NCBI GenBank assembly: GCA_003133485.1
Contig: PKXR01000135.1
Location: 1 to 8,654 of the forward strand
Direction of reading: 5' to 3'
From: Candidatus Dormiibacterota bacterium
GTDB taxonomy: Bacteria; Chloroflexota; Dormibacteria; UBA8260; Bog-877
Length of the DNA: 8,654 nt
The translations under genes and the position numbers were made by a program. This document shows, piece after piece, positions 1 to 6,902 of this stretch. The notes beneath the pieces were generated by a model. The model ran no database searches, was not told the DNA's origin, and saw only the letters and a program-made list of their open reading frames with translations. How positions within the stretch are numbered: position 1 is the stretch's first letter; each line of letters starts with the position of its first letter.

Positions 1-66
1 TCCGTGCGCTGGGCGGCTGAACATCCGGCCGAGCAGGCCAAAACCGCTGAGAAGGTGAGTGCATGA
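1..66 (+). CDS. coxS: C-terminal end of CO dehydrogenase small (2Fe-2S) subunit, partial
   Basis: Only the last 21 codons are present, in frame 1, ending with TGA at 64-66. The peptide begins SVRWAAEHPAEQ and is helical and charged. This resembles the tail that follows the second 2Fe-2S cluster motif in CoxS-type small subunits, where a GYQ-x-I-V-K-x-V segment leads into an alanine-rich end. No cluster cysteines are inside the window, so the identity rests mainly on its place. The stop codon overlaps the coxL ATG in an ATGA junction, and coxS directly precedes coxL in known form I CODH operons. CoxS would pass electrons from the molybdenum site to the FAD subunit CoxM. A coxM C-terminus is possible but less likely. 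Confidence 0.6.
   Translation, partial: SVRWAAEHPAEQAKTAEKVSA
52..58 (+). promoter_or_regulatory. Ribosome binding site of coxL
   Basis: AAGGTGA lies 4 bases before the ATG at 63 and inside the last codons of the upstream gene. It matches the Shine-Dalgarno consensus well. It supports the ATG at 63 as the coxL start, combined with coupling through the ATGA overlap. Confidence 0.6.
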
Positions 67-2468
67 GCGTCGTTAAAGAGCGCGTGGTTCAGCACGAGAT
101 AAACCCGGCAGCCTCCTCGCCCGACCGGCCCATCGGCTACGGCCGCCTGCAACGCAAGGAAGATCCGCGGTTCGTTCGCGGCAAGGGTCACTACCTGGAC
201 GACATAACCCTGCCAGGGATGCTCCACGGAGCGATCCTGCGCTCGCCGGTGGCCCACGCCCGAATCGTCTCCATCGACACCAGCGCCGCCGCCGCCCATC
301 CCGGCGTACGGGCGGTCATCACCGGCCAAGACCTGGTGCCCCTCAAGCTGGCCTGGGCCCCGACTCTCTCGGCTGACGTGCAGGCGGTTCTGGCCACCGA
401 CAAGGTGCGCTTTCACGGCCAGGAGGTCGCCTTCGTGGTGGCCGACGACCGCTATGCCGCTCGCGATGCTCTCGAACTGATCCACGTCGAGTACGACGTT
501 CTGCCCCCGGTGATGGACGCGCGCAAGGCGCTCGATCCCGGGACTCCAGTGATCCGGGACGACATCGAGGGCCGCACCGACAACCACATCTTCGATTGGG
601 AGGCCGGCGACGCAGCCGCGACCGAAGCGGTCTTTGCGCGAGCCGACGTGGTGGTGACCCAGGACATGGTCTACCCAAGGGTGCACCCGGCGCCCATGGA
701 GACCTGTGGTGCCATCGCAGACTTCGACCCGGTCGAGGGTAGCCTCACCCTCTACGAGACGACCCAGGCACCGCACGCTCATCGCACGCTGTACGCCCTG
801 GTGACAGGCATCCCGGAGCACAAGATCCGGATCATTGCTGGCGACATCGGCGGCGGTTTCGGCAACAAAGTTGGAATCTACCCCGGCTACGTCTGCGCGG
901 TGGTGGGGTCGATCGTGACTGGGCACCCAGTCAAGTGGGTGGAGGACCGCTCCGAGAACCTGATGTCTACCTCGTTCGCCCGCGACTACCTCATGCACGG
1001 CGAGGTGGCCGCCACCAAAGACGGCAAGATCCTGGCTGTCAGGACCACCGTCATCGCCGACCACGGCGCCTTCAACGCCACCGCTCAGCCCACCAAGTAC
1101 CCAGCTGGGTTCTTTCACATCTTCACTGGCAGCTACGACCTCGAGGCCGCGCACTGCAAGGTCACCGGGGTCTACACCAACAAGGCGCCGGGTGGAGTTT
1201 CCTACGCTTGCTCCTTCCGGGTCACCGAAGCCGTCTACCTGGTGGAGCGGATGGTCGACGTGCTGGCTCAGAAGCTGGACATGGACCCCGCCGAGCTGCG
1301 GCTCAAGAACTTCATCAAGCCCGAGCAGTTTCCCTACCAGAACAAGACAGGCTGGGAGTACGACTCCGGAGAGTACGAGAAGGCCATGCGGCTGTCCATG
1401 AAGATCGCGGGGTACGACGAGCTCCGTCGCGAGCAGGCCGAGAAGCGCGCTAAGGGCGAACTGATGGGGATCGGCGTCGCCTTCTTCACCGAAACCGTCG
1501 GGGCGGGACCTCGCAAGCACATGGACATCGTGGGACTGGGGATGGCGGACGGAGCCGAGGTTCGCGTCCACCCGACCGGCAAGGCGGTGGTCCGCCTCTC
1601 GGTGCAGACCCAGGGCCAGGGTCACGAGACCACCTTCGCTCAGATCGTTGCTGAGGAGCTCGGCATCCCGCCGGAGTCCATCGAAGTGGTCCACGGCGAC
1701 ACCGATCAGACCCCGTTCGGGCTCGGAACTTACGGCAGCCGCTCAACTCCGGTGAGCGGCGGAGCAGTGGCCCTGGCCGCCCGCAAGGTGAGGGACAAGG
1801 CCAGGCTCATCGCCGGGGCGATGCTCGAGGTCAGCCCCGCGGACCTCGAGTGGGAGAAGGGACGCTGGTTTGTCAAGGGCGACCCCACCCAGGGCAAGAC
1901 CATCGCCGAGATCGCCTTCGGAGCCCACGGCACGGTGGCGCTGCCCGAGGGAGTCGACGGCAACCTGGATGCCGAAGTCACCTACGACCCGCCCAATCTG
2001 ACTTTCCCCTTCGGCGCCTACATCTGCGTTGTCGACGTCGACTCCGGCACTGGGGTGGTCAAGGTGCGGCGCTTTATCGCGGTCGACGACTGCGGCACCA
2101 GGATCAACCCCATGATCATCGAGGGCCAGGTGCACGGCGGGTTGACCGACGGAGTCGGCATGGCCCTGATGGAGATCATCGCCTTCGATGAGGAGGGCAA
2201 CTGCCTGGGAGGCTCCTTGATGGAGTACCTGATCCCAACTTCCATGGAGGTGCCCGACTGGGAGACCGGCTTCACGGTCACGCCATCGCCCCACCACCCC
2301 ATCGGAGCCAAGGGCATCGGTGAGTCGGCCACGGTGGGCTCGCCGCCGGCCATCGTGAACGCGATTGTGGACGCCCTGCGTCCCAGCGGTCTGGTGCACA
2401 TGGACATGCCTTGCACTCCAGCTCGGGTTTGGGCGGCGATGCAGGGCCGCCCCGAACCACCTGTCTGA
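63..2468 (+). CDS. coxL: Aerobic carbon monoxide dehydrogenase, large (molybdenum) subunit, form I
   Basis: This is the catalytic subunit of the xanthine oxidase-family CODH, which oxidises CO with water to CO2 at a Cu-S-Mo centre bound to molybdopterin cytosine dinucleotide (MCD). The 801-residue length fits form I CoxL (about 800-810). The N-terminal aldehyde oxidase/xanthine dehydrogenase a/b hammerhead domain covers roughly residues 25-155, starting around GYGRLQRKEDPRFVRGKG. The molybdopterin-binding region follows, with GGGFGNK at 263-269 and QGQGHETT at 517-524. The active-site loop reads SYACSFR at 380-386. Cys383 is the residue that in Oligotropha CODH carries copper through its sulfur, and form II enzymes have AYRGAGR here instead. 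The catalytic glutamate is Glu754 in KGIGESATVG. The start is supported by a Shine-Dalgarno site and an ATGA overlap with the preceding stop. A 45-base gap follows before the XdhC-like gene. Form I assignment is strong; activity on CO is inferred from the loop. Confidence 0.96.
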   Translation: MSVVKERVVQHEINPAASSPDRPIGYGRLQRKEDPRFVRGKGHYLDDITLPGMLHGAILRSPVAHARIVSIDTSAAAAHPGVRAVITGQDLVPLKLAWAPTLSADVQAVLATDKVRFHGQEVAFVVADDRYAARDALELIHVEYDVLPPVMDARKALDPGTPVIRDDIEGRTDNHIFDWEAGDAAATEAVFARADVVVTQDMVYPRVHPAPMETCGAIADFDPVEGSLTLYETTQAPHAHRTLYALVTGIPEHKIRIIAGDIGGGFGNKVGIYPGYVCAVVGSIVTGHPVKWVEDRSENLMSTSFARDYLMHGEVAATKDGKILAVRTTVIADHGAFNATAQPTKYPAGFFHIFTGSYDLEAAHCKVTGVYTNKAPGGVSYACSFRVTEAVYLVERMVDVLAQKLDMDPAELRLKNFIKPEQFPYQNKTGWEYDSGEYEKAMRLSMKIAGYDELRREQAEKRAKGELMGIGVAFFTETVGAGPRKHMDIVGLGMADGAEVRVHPTGKAVVRLSVQTQGQGHETTFAQIVAEELGIPPESIEVVHGDTDQTPFGLGTYGSRSTPVSGGAVALAARKVRDKARLIAGAMLEVSPADLEWEKGRWFVKGDPTQGKTIAEIAFGAHGTVALPEGVDGNLDAEVTYDPPNLTFPFGAYICVVDVDSGTGVVKVRRFIAVDDCGTRINPMIIEGQVHGGLTDGVGMALMEIIAFDEEGNCLGGSLMEYLIPTSMEVPDWETGFTVTPSPHHPIGAKGIGESATVGSPPAIVNAIVDALRPSGLVHMDMPCTPARVWAAMQGRPEPPV

Positions 2469-2513
2469 CTTGCGGGCTGTCAGTGGCCGGCGCCAGCACG
2501 GATCAAGTGCGGG

Positions 2514-3410
2514 ATGCCAGCAGACCTGACCGAGCGAGCTCAGGAGCTGGAGCGGGCGCGGCTCCCATTCGTCCGCGCCACTGTGGTCCGAGTGGAACGG
2601 CCGACCAGCGCTCGGGCGGGCGACTCTGCTGTGGTCCATCCCAACGGTGACATCGAGGGCTTCATCGGCGGTAGCTGCGCGGAGAGTTCTGTCCGCGTCT
2701 TCGCTCTGGAGGCGTTGGCCTCTGGCGAGCCCTTGCTGCTGCGGATTCGCCCTGGCGAACCGGGGGCTAGTTTCCAGGAAGGCGCGGTCACGGTGGTCAA
2801 CCCATGCCTCAGCGGAGGCGCCCTGGAAATCTTTCTAGAGCCACGCCGACCGGCTCCGCGCGTCTTGGTGGTGGGCGATGCGCCGGTCGCGCATGCCCTT
2901 CTGGAGCTGGGCGGTCCGCTGGGATTCGAGGTGGCGCTGACTGCCGGAGAGGATGTCGAACTCAGCGGCGAGGAAGTGGCGCTGATCGTCGCATCGCACG
3001 GTCACGGTGAGGAGCCGGCTCTCGAGGCGGCACTTCGGGCCGGGGTAGCCTACGTGGCCCTCGTTGCGAGTCAGGTTCGTGGTGCCGCCGTGCTCGCGAG
3101 CCTGGACGTCGAGGACGACCTACGAGGTCGGGTCCACAGCCCGGCTGGGCTCGAAATCGGAGCCCGAACTGCCCCTGAGATCGCCCTCTCAATCCTCGCC
3201 GAGCTCGTGGCGACGCGGGCGCCCACTGCGCAGACAGCGGTGGAGAGCGCCACTCCGGCGACCTCCCTAGACCCAATTTGCGGGATGCAGGTGAGCATCA
3301 GCCCCAGCTCGATCCAGCTCGAGCATCGGGGTGCCTCTGTCTACTTCTGCAGTGAACAATGCCGCGCGACTTTCAAGGCCACTCTGGAAGGTTCTCCAGC
3401 CGCCTCGTGA
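2514..3410 (+). CDS. coxF: XdhC/CoxF-family CODH maturation protein with C-terminal YHS/TRASH-like domain
   Basis: XdhC-family proteins bind the molybdenum cofactor and help sulfurate and insert it into xanthine dehydrogenase-type enzymes; CoxF is the version encoded in cox operons. Residues 15-110 form the N-terminal XdhC/CoxI domain, with ATVVRVERPTSARAG at 22-36 and GGSCAES at 52-58, where Cys55 is the conserved family cysteine. Residues 114-235 form the C-terminal Rossmann-like domain, starting RVLVVGDAPVAHALLELG and ending GLEIGARTAPEIALSILAE. After a short Ala/Thr linker, residues 252-290 form a YHS-like domain with Cys256 (DPICGM), Cys279 and Cys283 (YFCSEQC). This Cys-X22-Cys-X3-Cys spacing is that of TRASH metal-binding domains. 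ATG 2514 is the first start after the coxL stop, which is in the same frame 16 codons upstream; no good Shine-Dalgarno site is seen. The end overlaps mocA by GTGA. The symbol coxF is inferred from family and context; coxI is the alternative paralogue name. Confidence 0.88.
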   Translation: MPADLTERAQELERARLPFVRATVVRVERPTSARAGDSAVVHPNGDIEGFIGGSCAESSVRVFALEALASGEPLLLRIRPGEPGASFQEGAVTVVNPCLSGGALEIFLEPRRPAPRVLVVGDAPVAHALLELGGPLGFEVALTAGEDVELSGEEVALIVASHGHGEEPALEAALRAGVAYVALVASQVRGAAVLASLDVEDDLRGRVHSPAGLEIGARTAPEIALSILAELVATRAPTAQTAVESATPATSLDPICGMQVSISPSSIQLEHRGASVYFCSEQCRATFKATLEGSPAAS

Positions 3411-4000
3411 CAGAACGGGTGACCGGACTGGTTCTGGCGGCCGGCGGGTCGCGGCGGCTGGGCCGCCCCAAGCAACTGCTGCCCTACTGTGACGGAACTC
3501 TGCTAGGCGCTGTGCTGAATACCGCTAGGTCGTGCCGGTTCGACCAGCTACTGGTCGCTTTGGGAGGCGCGTCCGCCCAGGTGCGGGACCAGGTCGACCT
3601 GAGCGGGTGCATCGCGGTGGAGAACCCGGCCTACGGCTCGGGGTGCTCCTCATCGATCGCGGCGGCAGTTCCACTAGTCGCGCTCGAGAGCGAAGTCCTA
3701 GTCCTCCTCCTCGGGGATCAGCCTGGGGTGACCGCGGACACTGTGCGCCTGCTCCTGCAGGGTCAGGGAGATGCGCCGATGGCGGTTTGCCGGTATCAGG
3801 ACGGCGTCGGCCACCCCTTCGCCTTCCGGCGAGAGATGCTGCCGGTGCTTGGCGGCCTCCACGGCGACAAGGCGGTCTGGAAGTTGCTCTCGGAATTGTC
3901 TGAGCGAGTTGCCGAGGTGGCGGTCCCCGGCGCACTGCCCCACGACGTGAACACCGAGGAGGACTACCAACAGCTCCTCAACTCGGCGGCCGGTCGGTGA
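3407..4000 (+). CDS. mocA: Molybdenum cofactor cytidylyltransferase (MocA-type NTP transferase)
   Basis: The 197-residue protein belongs to the MobA/MocA nucleotidyltransferase family, which transfers a nucleotide to Mo-molybdopterin. MocA uses CTP to make MCD, the cofactor form of CODH. Visible motifs are the nucleotide-binding loop LAAGGSRRLGRPKQLLP at 10-26, the metal-binding GDQPG at 103-107, GHPFAFRREM at 135-144, HGDK at 152-155 and the terminal DVNTEEDY at 180-187. The KQLLP and GHP-x-x-F signatures fit the MocA branch better than the GTP-using MobA branch. The reading frame is open upstream to an ATG at 3359, but that would intrude 52 bases into the XdhC-YHS gene. GTG 3407 forms a GTGA overlap with the preceding stop and starts just before the conserved first strand, so it is preferred. 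GTG 3419 is a second option. CTP specificity is inferred from motifs and from the CODH context. Confidence 0.9.
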   Translation: MTERVTGLVLAAGGSRRLGRPKQLLPYCDGTLLGAVLNTARSCRFDQLLVALGGASAQVRDQVDLSGCIAVENPAYGSGCSSSIAAAVPLVALESEVLVLLLGDQPGVTADTVRLLLQGQGDAPMAVCRYQDGVGHPFAFRREMLPVLGGLHGDKAVWKLLSELSERVAEVAVPGALPHDVNTEEDYQQLLNSAAGR

Positions 4001-4920
4001 TCGACCCAGCCAGATTCGGCGCGGAGCCCGATGTGGTTGCCAGGGCACCGGACGTGGACACGCTCACCCGCGCGCTCGACGCGGCCGACTATCTGACCGA
4101 CACCGGTCTGGCGATGGCGCTGTTCATGGCGATCCGGTTGCCGCAGCCACTCCTTCTCGAGGGCGAGGCGGGGGTTGGCAAGACCGAGGCGGCCAAGGCG
4201 CTGGCCCGGGTGCTGGACACCCCGTTGATCCGGCTTCAATGCTATGAGGGCATCGATGCCAACGAGGCGCTGTATGAGTGGAACTACACCAAGCAGCTGC
4301 TCTCGATCCGATTAGCGGAGACGCGCGGAGAGCGGCTGGACGAGGCCGGGCTATTCGGCCCAGAGTATCTACTACGCCGTCCCCTGCTCACGGCGCTGGA
4401 GCATTCCGGACCTCGGCCGGCCGTCCTGCTGATCGACGAGATCGACCGCGCCGACGACGAGTTCGAGGCGTTCACCTTCGAGCTCCTGGCCGAGTCAACC
4501 GTGACGATCCCGGAGCTCGGCACCATCCAGGCAGCCCACCCTCCCATCGTCGTGCTCACCTCCAATCGCACTCGCGACCTCCATGACGCCCTCAAGCGAC
4601 GTTGCCTCTACCACTGGATTGATTACCCGCTACCCGAGCGGACCGCGGAGATCATCCGCCGGCGGGTGCCGGGAAGCGGTCAGCCCCTGGCGCTCGGGGC
4701 CGCGTCCGCGGTGGCACGCCTACGCTCTCTCGAGGTGGAGAAGCCCCCTGGGATCGCCGAGGCCATCGACTGGGTAGCGGCGATGAAGCTGCTCGGTGTG
4801 GACCGGCTTGACGAATCGTCCGCGGAGGCCACTCTGGGTTCCGTCCTCAAGAACCGCGACGACCTCGACCTAGTGCGGCAGCGTGGGATGGGCTGGCTGG
4901 TGGCGGCCGACACTGCCTGA
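3997..4920 (+). CDS. coxD: MoxR-type AAA+ ATPase, CODH maturation factor CoxD
   Basis: In Oligotropha, CoxD is a membrane-associated AAA+ ATPase needed to add sulfur and then copper to the molybdenum of CODH. This 307-residue protein has the family's size and motifs: Walker A GEAGVGKT at 56-63, the CoxD-type segment LIRLQCYEGIDANEALYEWN at 77-96, Walker B VLLIDEID at 143-150, sensor 1 VVLTSN at 185-190 and RRCLYHWIDYP at 201-211. The helical lid follows to about residue 300. There is no signal peptide or obvious membrane segment. GTG 3997 overlaps the mocA stop as GTGA, which points to translational coupling, and I see no strong Shine-Dalgarno sequence. The 3' end overlaps coxE by 38 bases. 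Placing CoxD beside the von Willebrand A protein CoxE is the usual MoxR/VWA chaperone pairing. Confidence 0.94.
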   Translation: MIDPARFGAEPDVVARAPDVDTLTRALDAADYLTDTGLAMALFMAIRLPQPLLLEGEAGVGKTEAAKALARVLDTPLIRLQCYEGIDANEALYEWNYTKQLLSIRLAETRGERLDEAGLFGPEYLLRRPLLTALEHSGPRPAVLLIDEIDRADDEFEAFTFELLAESTVTIPELGTIQAAHPPIVVLTSNRTRDLHDALKRRCLYHWIDYPLPERTAEIIRRRVPGSGQPLALGAASAVARLRSLEVEKPPGIAEAIDWVAAMKLLGVDRLDESSAEATLGSVLKNRDDLDLVRQRGMGWLVAADTA

Positions 4921-6178
4921 TCCCAAAGTAGCCGCCTCCACGACCCAAGCGGCCTTCGAGCCCGCCGCTCTGGCGAGCGCGTTCGGCGTGTCGTTGTCCC
5001 GGGCGGGAGTGGCGGTCACCGCTGAACGCTCCGGACGCTTCGCCCGCTCCTTGGCGTTGGTCAAGCCGGATCGCCGCGAGCGACTGTACTGGATGGCCCG
5101 GGTTTCCCTGGTCTCGGACCGGGGTCAGCTACCGGCGTTCGACGCGGTCTTCGCCGCCATCTTCGATGGCATGCTTGATCCCGCCGACAGCCGCGGCGAC
5201 AGCGCCGGACCACCGCCAGTGGGCTCTGAGCCAAGGCAAGCTCGTGACGCTCGACCGTCGAGAGCCACGGAGGGTGGGACCGGCGCCTCCGGCTCTCCTC
5301 GCCCCTCCCCCGCCGCTGCCTCACCAGAGGAGACGATGGCCGAGCCGGTGCAGCTGCCGACGGCCGCGTCCGCTCTGGAGACGCTGCGCCAGACCTCCTT
5401 TGCCGAGCTGACCCCAGATGAGCTGACCGAGGCCCGCCGACTGGTTCGTCGGATCGTTCTGGCCACCCCATTGAGACGCACCAGGCGCACACGGCGCTCG
5501 AGCCTCAGTGGGCAGCGGCTCGACCTGAGGCGGACGATGCAGCGGGCCCAGCGGACAGGAGGCGACCCGGTTCGGATCGAGCACCGGCAGAAGCGGTTCA
5601 AGTCGCGACGACTGATTCTGCTCTGTGATGTCTCGGGGTCGATGGAGCCCTACACCAGGATCTTCCTCACTCTGCTCCAGGGAGCGGTCTCCGAATCCCG
5701 AGCCGAGGCGTTTGTTTTCGCCACCCGGCTCACCCGCTTAACTCGCCAGCTGGCCCTGCGAGATCCCGACCAGGCGCTCGCCGCCGCCGCCGCGAGTGCC
5801 CCGGATTGGGCCAGCGGTACCCGTCTCGCCGCGAGTCTGCGCCTCTTCATCGACAGGCACGGCCGCGGTCAGCTTGCCCGGGGCTCAGTAGTAGTGGTCC
5901 TCTCGGATGGTTGGGACCACGAAGAGCCAGAGCGGGTGGCGGTACAGATGGCCCGCCTGAGCCGACTATGTCACCGGATCGTCTGGATAAACCCCCGCCG
6001 GGCCGCTCCCGGCTACGCTCCGCTGGTGGGTGGCATGGCAGCCGCCCTACCCTTCTGTGATGCTTTCGTGAGCGGGCACACTCTGGAGGCACTCGAGGAT
6101 GTGGCGAGAGCCGTGGCCGCCCCCCGCCTGAGATCGACCACCCACCGCTTCCGGAGGAGCATTGATGCAGCTGAGTAA
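4883..6178 (+). CDS. coxE: von Willebrand factor A domain protein CoxE, partner of CoxD
   Basis: CoxE proteins are VWA-domain partners of the CoxD ATPase in building the CODH metal centre. This 431-residue protein has an N-terminal helical region (about 25-100, including RSGRFARSLALVKPDRRERL), a low-complexity Pro/Ser/Ala/Gly stretch at about 101-155, a basic helical segment with PLRRTRRTRRSSLSG at 196-210, and a VWA domain from about 243 to 410. The metal-ion-dependent adhesion site is complete: Asp249, Ser251 and Ser253 in DVSGSM, Thr313 in SGTRLA, and Asp342 in VVVLSDGWDHEE. GTG 4883 is the only reasonable start upstream of the conserved region in this frame, but it lies 38 bases inside coxD and has no clear ribosome site, so the exact start is uncertain; the next in-frame GTG is near 4988, already inside the conserved helical region. 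The stop lies 14 bases into coxG. Confidence 0.9.
   Translation: MGWAGWWRPTLPDPKVAASTTQAAFEPAALASAFGVSLSRAGVAVTAERSGRFARSLALVKPDRRERLYWMARVSLVSDRGQLPAFDAVFAAIFDGMLDPADSRGDSAGPPPVGSEPRQARDARPSRATEGGTGASGSPRPSPAAASPEETMAEPVQLPTAASALETLRQTSFAELTPDELTEARRLVRRIVLATPLRRTRRTRRSSLSGQRLDLRRTMQRAQRTGGDPVRIEHRQKRFKSRRLILLCDVSGSMEPYTRIFLTLLQGAVSESRAEAFVFATRLTRLTRQLALRDPDQALAAAAASAPDWASGTRLAASLRLFIDRHGRGQLARGSVVVVLSDGWDHEEPERVAVQMARLSRLCHRIVWINPRRAAPGYAPLVGGMAAALPFCDAFVSGHTLEALEDVARAVAAPRLRSTTHRFRRSIDAAE
6153..6159 (+). promoter_or_regulatory. Ribosome binding site of coxG
   Basis: GGAGGAG sits inside the 3' end of coxE, 5 bases before ATG 6165 but only 2 bases before the in-frame TTG at 6162. This spacing favours the ATG. 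It is the strongest Shine-Dalgarno match in the operon, which may mean coxG is translated at a high rate or independently of coxE. Confidence 0.75.
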
Positions 6179-6902
6179 TGAATTCTCGGTTTCGGCTCCG
6201 ATCGACCAGGTCTGGGCCACCCTGATGGACTTCGAGCGAGTGGCAAGCTGTGTGCCCGGCGCCGAAGTGCAGCGGATCACCGACGACACTTATCGGGTGG
6301 GGATGCGGGTCAAAGTCGGACCGATGACCATGCAGTACGCCGGAGAACTGGAGGTGGTGGAGCGGGACGCGGACGGCCGCCGGGCAGTGGTACAGGGGCA
6401 CGCTCAGGAAGCCCGAGGTCAGGGAACCGCCCAGGCCACCGTCGAGCTCCAACTCATCGAGGAAGGGGGAGCCACCAAGGGCACCGCCAACGCCGACGTG
6501 AAGCTCTCCGGTCGGGCGGCGGCCATGGGCGGTGGCGTCATCCGCAGCGTGGCGGACCAGATCATGGTTCAGTTCTCGCAGAACCTTCAGAACATGCTCA
6601 ACAAACAGCAAAGGAACTCGGGCCCGGGCGAGCCCAGTGCGACCGGGTCCGATGGGCCCGCGGAGGTGCCGACAGCCACCCCATTACCGATGAATGGCGC
6701 CAGCCAGCCACCAGCCTCGGGGAACCCCGGGCCTGAAAGCCTCGATGCTCTTGCGCTAGCAAGGAGCGTGATCGGGGCGCAGCTCCGTCGGCCCCGGGTC
6801 GTGATCGGATTGACCGTTCTTGTGCTGCTGGTGATCGCATTCGGCCTCGGTCGACACTCGGGACGTCACCGACTCAGTGGGAAGCTAGGTAAGCACCAGT
6901 AA
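6165..6902 (+). CDS. coxG: CoxG, SRPBCC-fold CODH membrane-linking protein with C-terminal transmembrane anchor
   Basis: CoxG is needed to recruit CODH to the cytoplasmic membrane in Oligotropha, and the mycobacterial protein has been reported to bind menaquinone and carry electrons from CODH to the membrane. Residues 1-147 form the SRPBCC/START-like domain: FSVSAPIDQVWATLMDFERV at 7-26, then CVPGAEV, MRVKVGPM and a long terminal helix ending NLQNMLNK. Residues 148-208 are a Pro/Gly/Ser-rich linker. Residues 211-229 are a single hydrophobic segment (VVIGLTVLVLLVIAFGLG), followed by a basic tail with Arg, Lys and His, which predicts a tail anchor with the folded domain in the cytoplasm. ATG 6165 is chosen over TTG 6162 because of the Shine-Dalgarno spacing. 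The gene overlaps coxE by 14 bases and is the last recognised cox gene here; no terminator is evident after it. Confidence 0.92.
   Translation: MQLSNEFSVSAPIDQVWATLMDFERVASCVPGAEVQRITDDTYRVGMRVKVGPMTMQYAGELEVVERDADGRRAVVQGHAQEARGQGTAQATVELQLIEEGGATKGTANADVKLSGRAAAMGGGVIRSVADQIMVQFSQNLQNMLNKQQRNSGPGEPSATGSDGPAEVPTATPLPMNGASQPPASGNPGPESLDALALARSVIGAQLRRPRVVIGLTVLVLLVIAFGLGRHSGRHRLSGKLGKHQ

Noticed and set aside
63..2468. Possibility that coxL is a form II enzyme or another xanthine oxidase-family hydroxylase
   Set aside because: The active-site loop has Cys383 in a CSFR context rather than the AYRGAGR of form II, and the full set of coxD, coxE and coxG neighbours supports CODH.
1743..2639. Minus-strand open frame of 298 codons antisense to coxL
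   Set aside because: It is antisense to highly conserved coxL sequence, has a His/Arg-rich composition and no family pattern. Long antisense frames are common in high-GC genes.
3384..3399. Small hairpin CTGGA/TCCAG enclosing GGAAGG just before the mocA start
   Set aside because: The stem is only five pairs and lies within coding sequence, and the GGAAGG is about 15 bases from the GTG, too far to be a normal ribosome site. Chance is a sufficient explanation.
3359..3406. Upstream ATG extension of mocA by 16 codons
   Set aside because: It would overlap the YHS domain coding region by 52 bases. The GTG at 3407 gives the normal family N-terminus and a GTGA junction.
5847..6611. Minus-strand open frame of 254 codons across the coxE/coxG junction
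   Set aside because: It lies opposite two clearly identified genes and shows no domain motif, so it is a by-product of high G+C.
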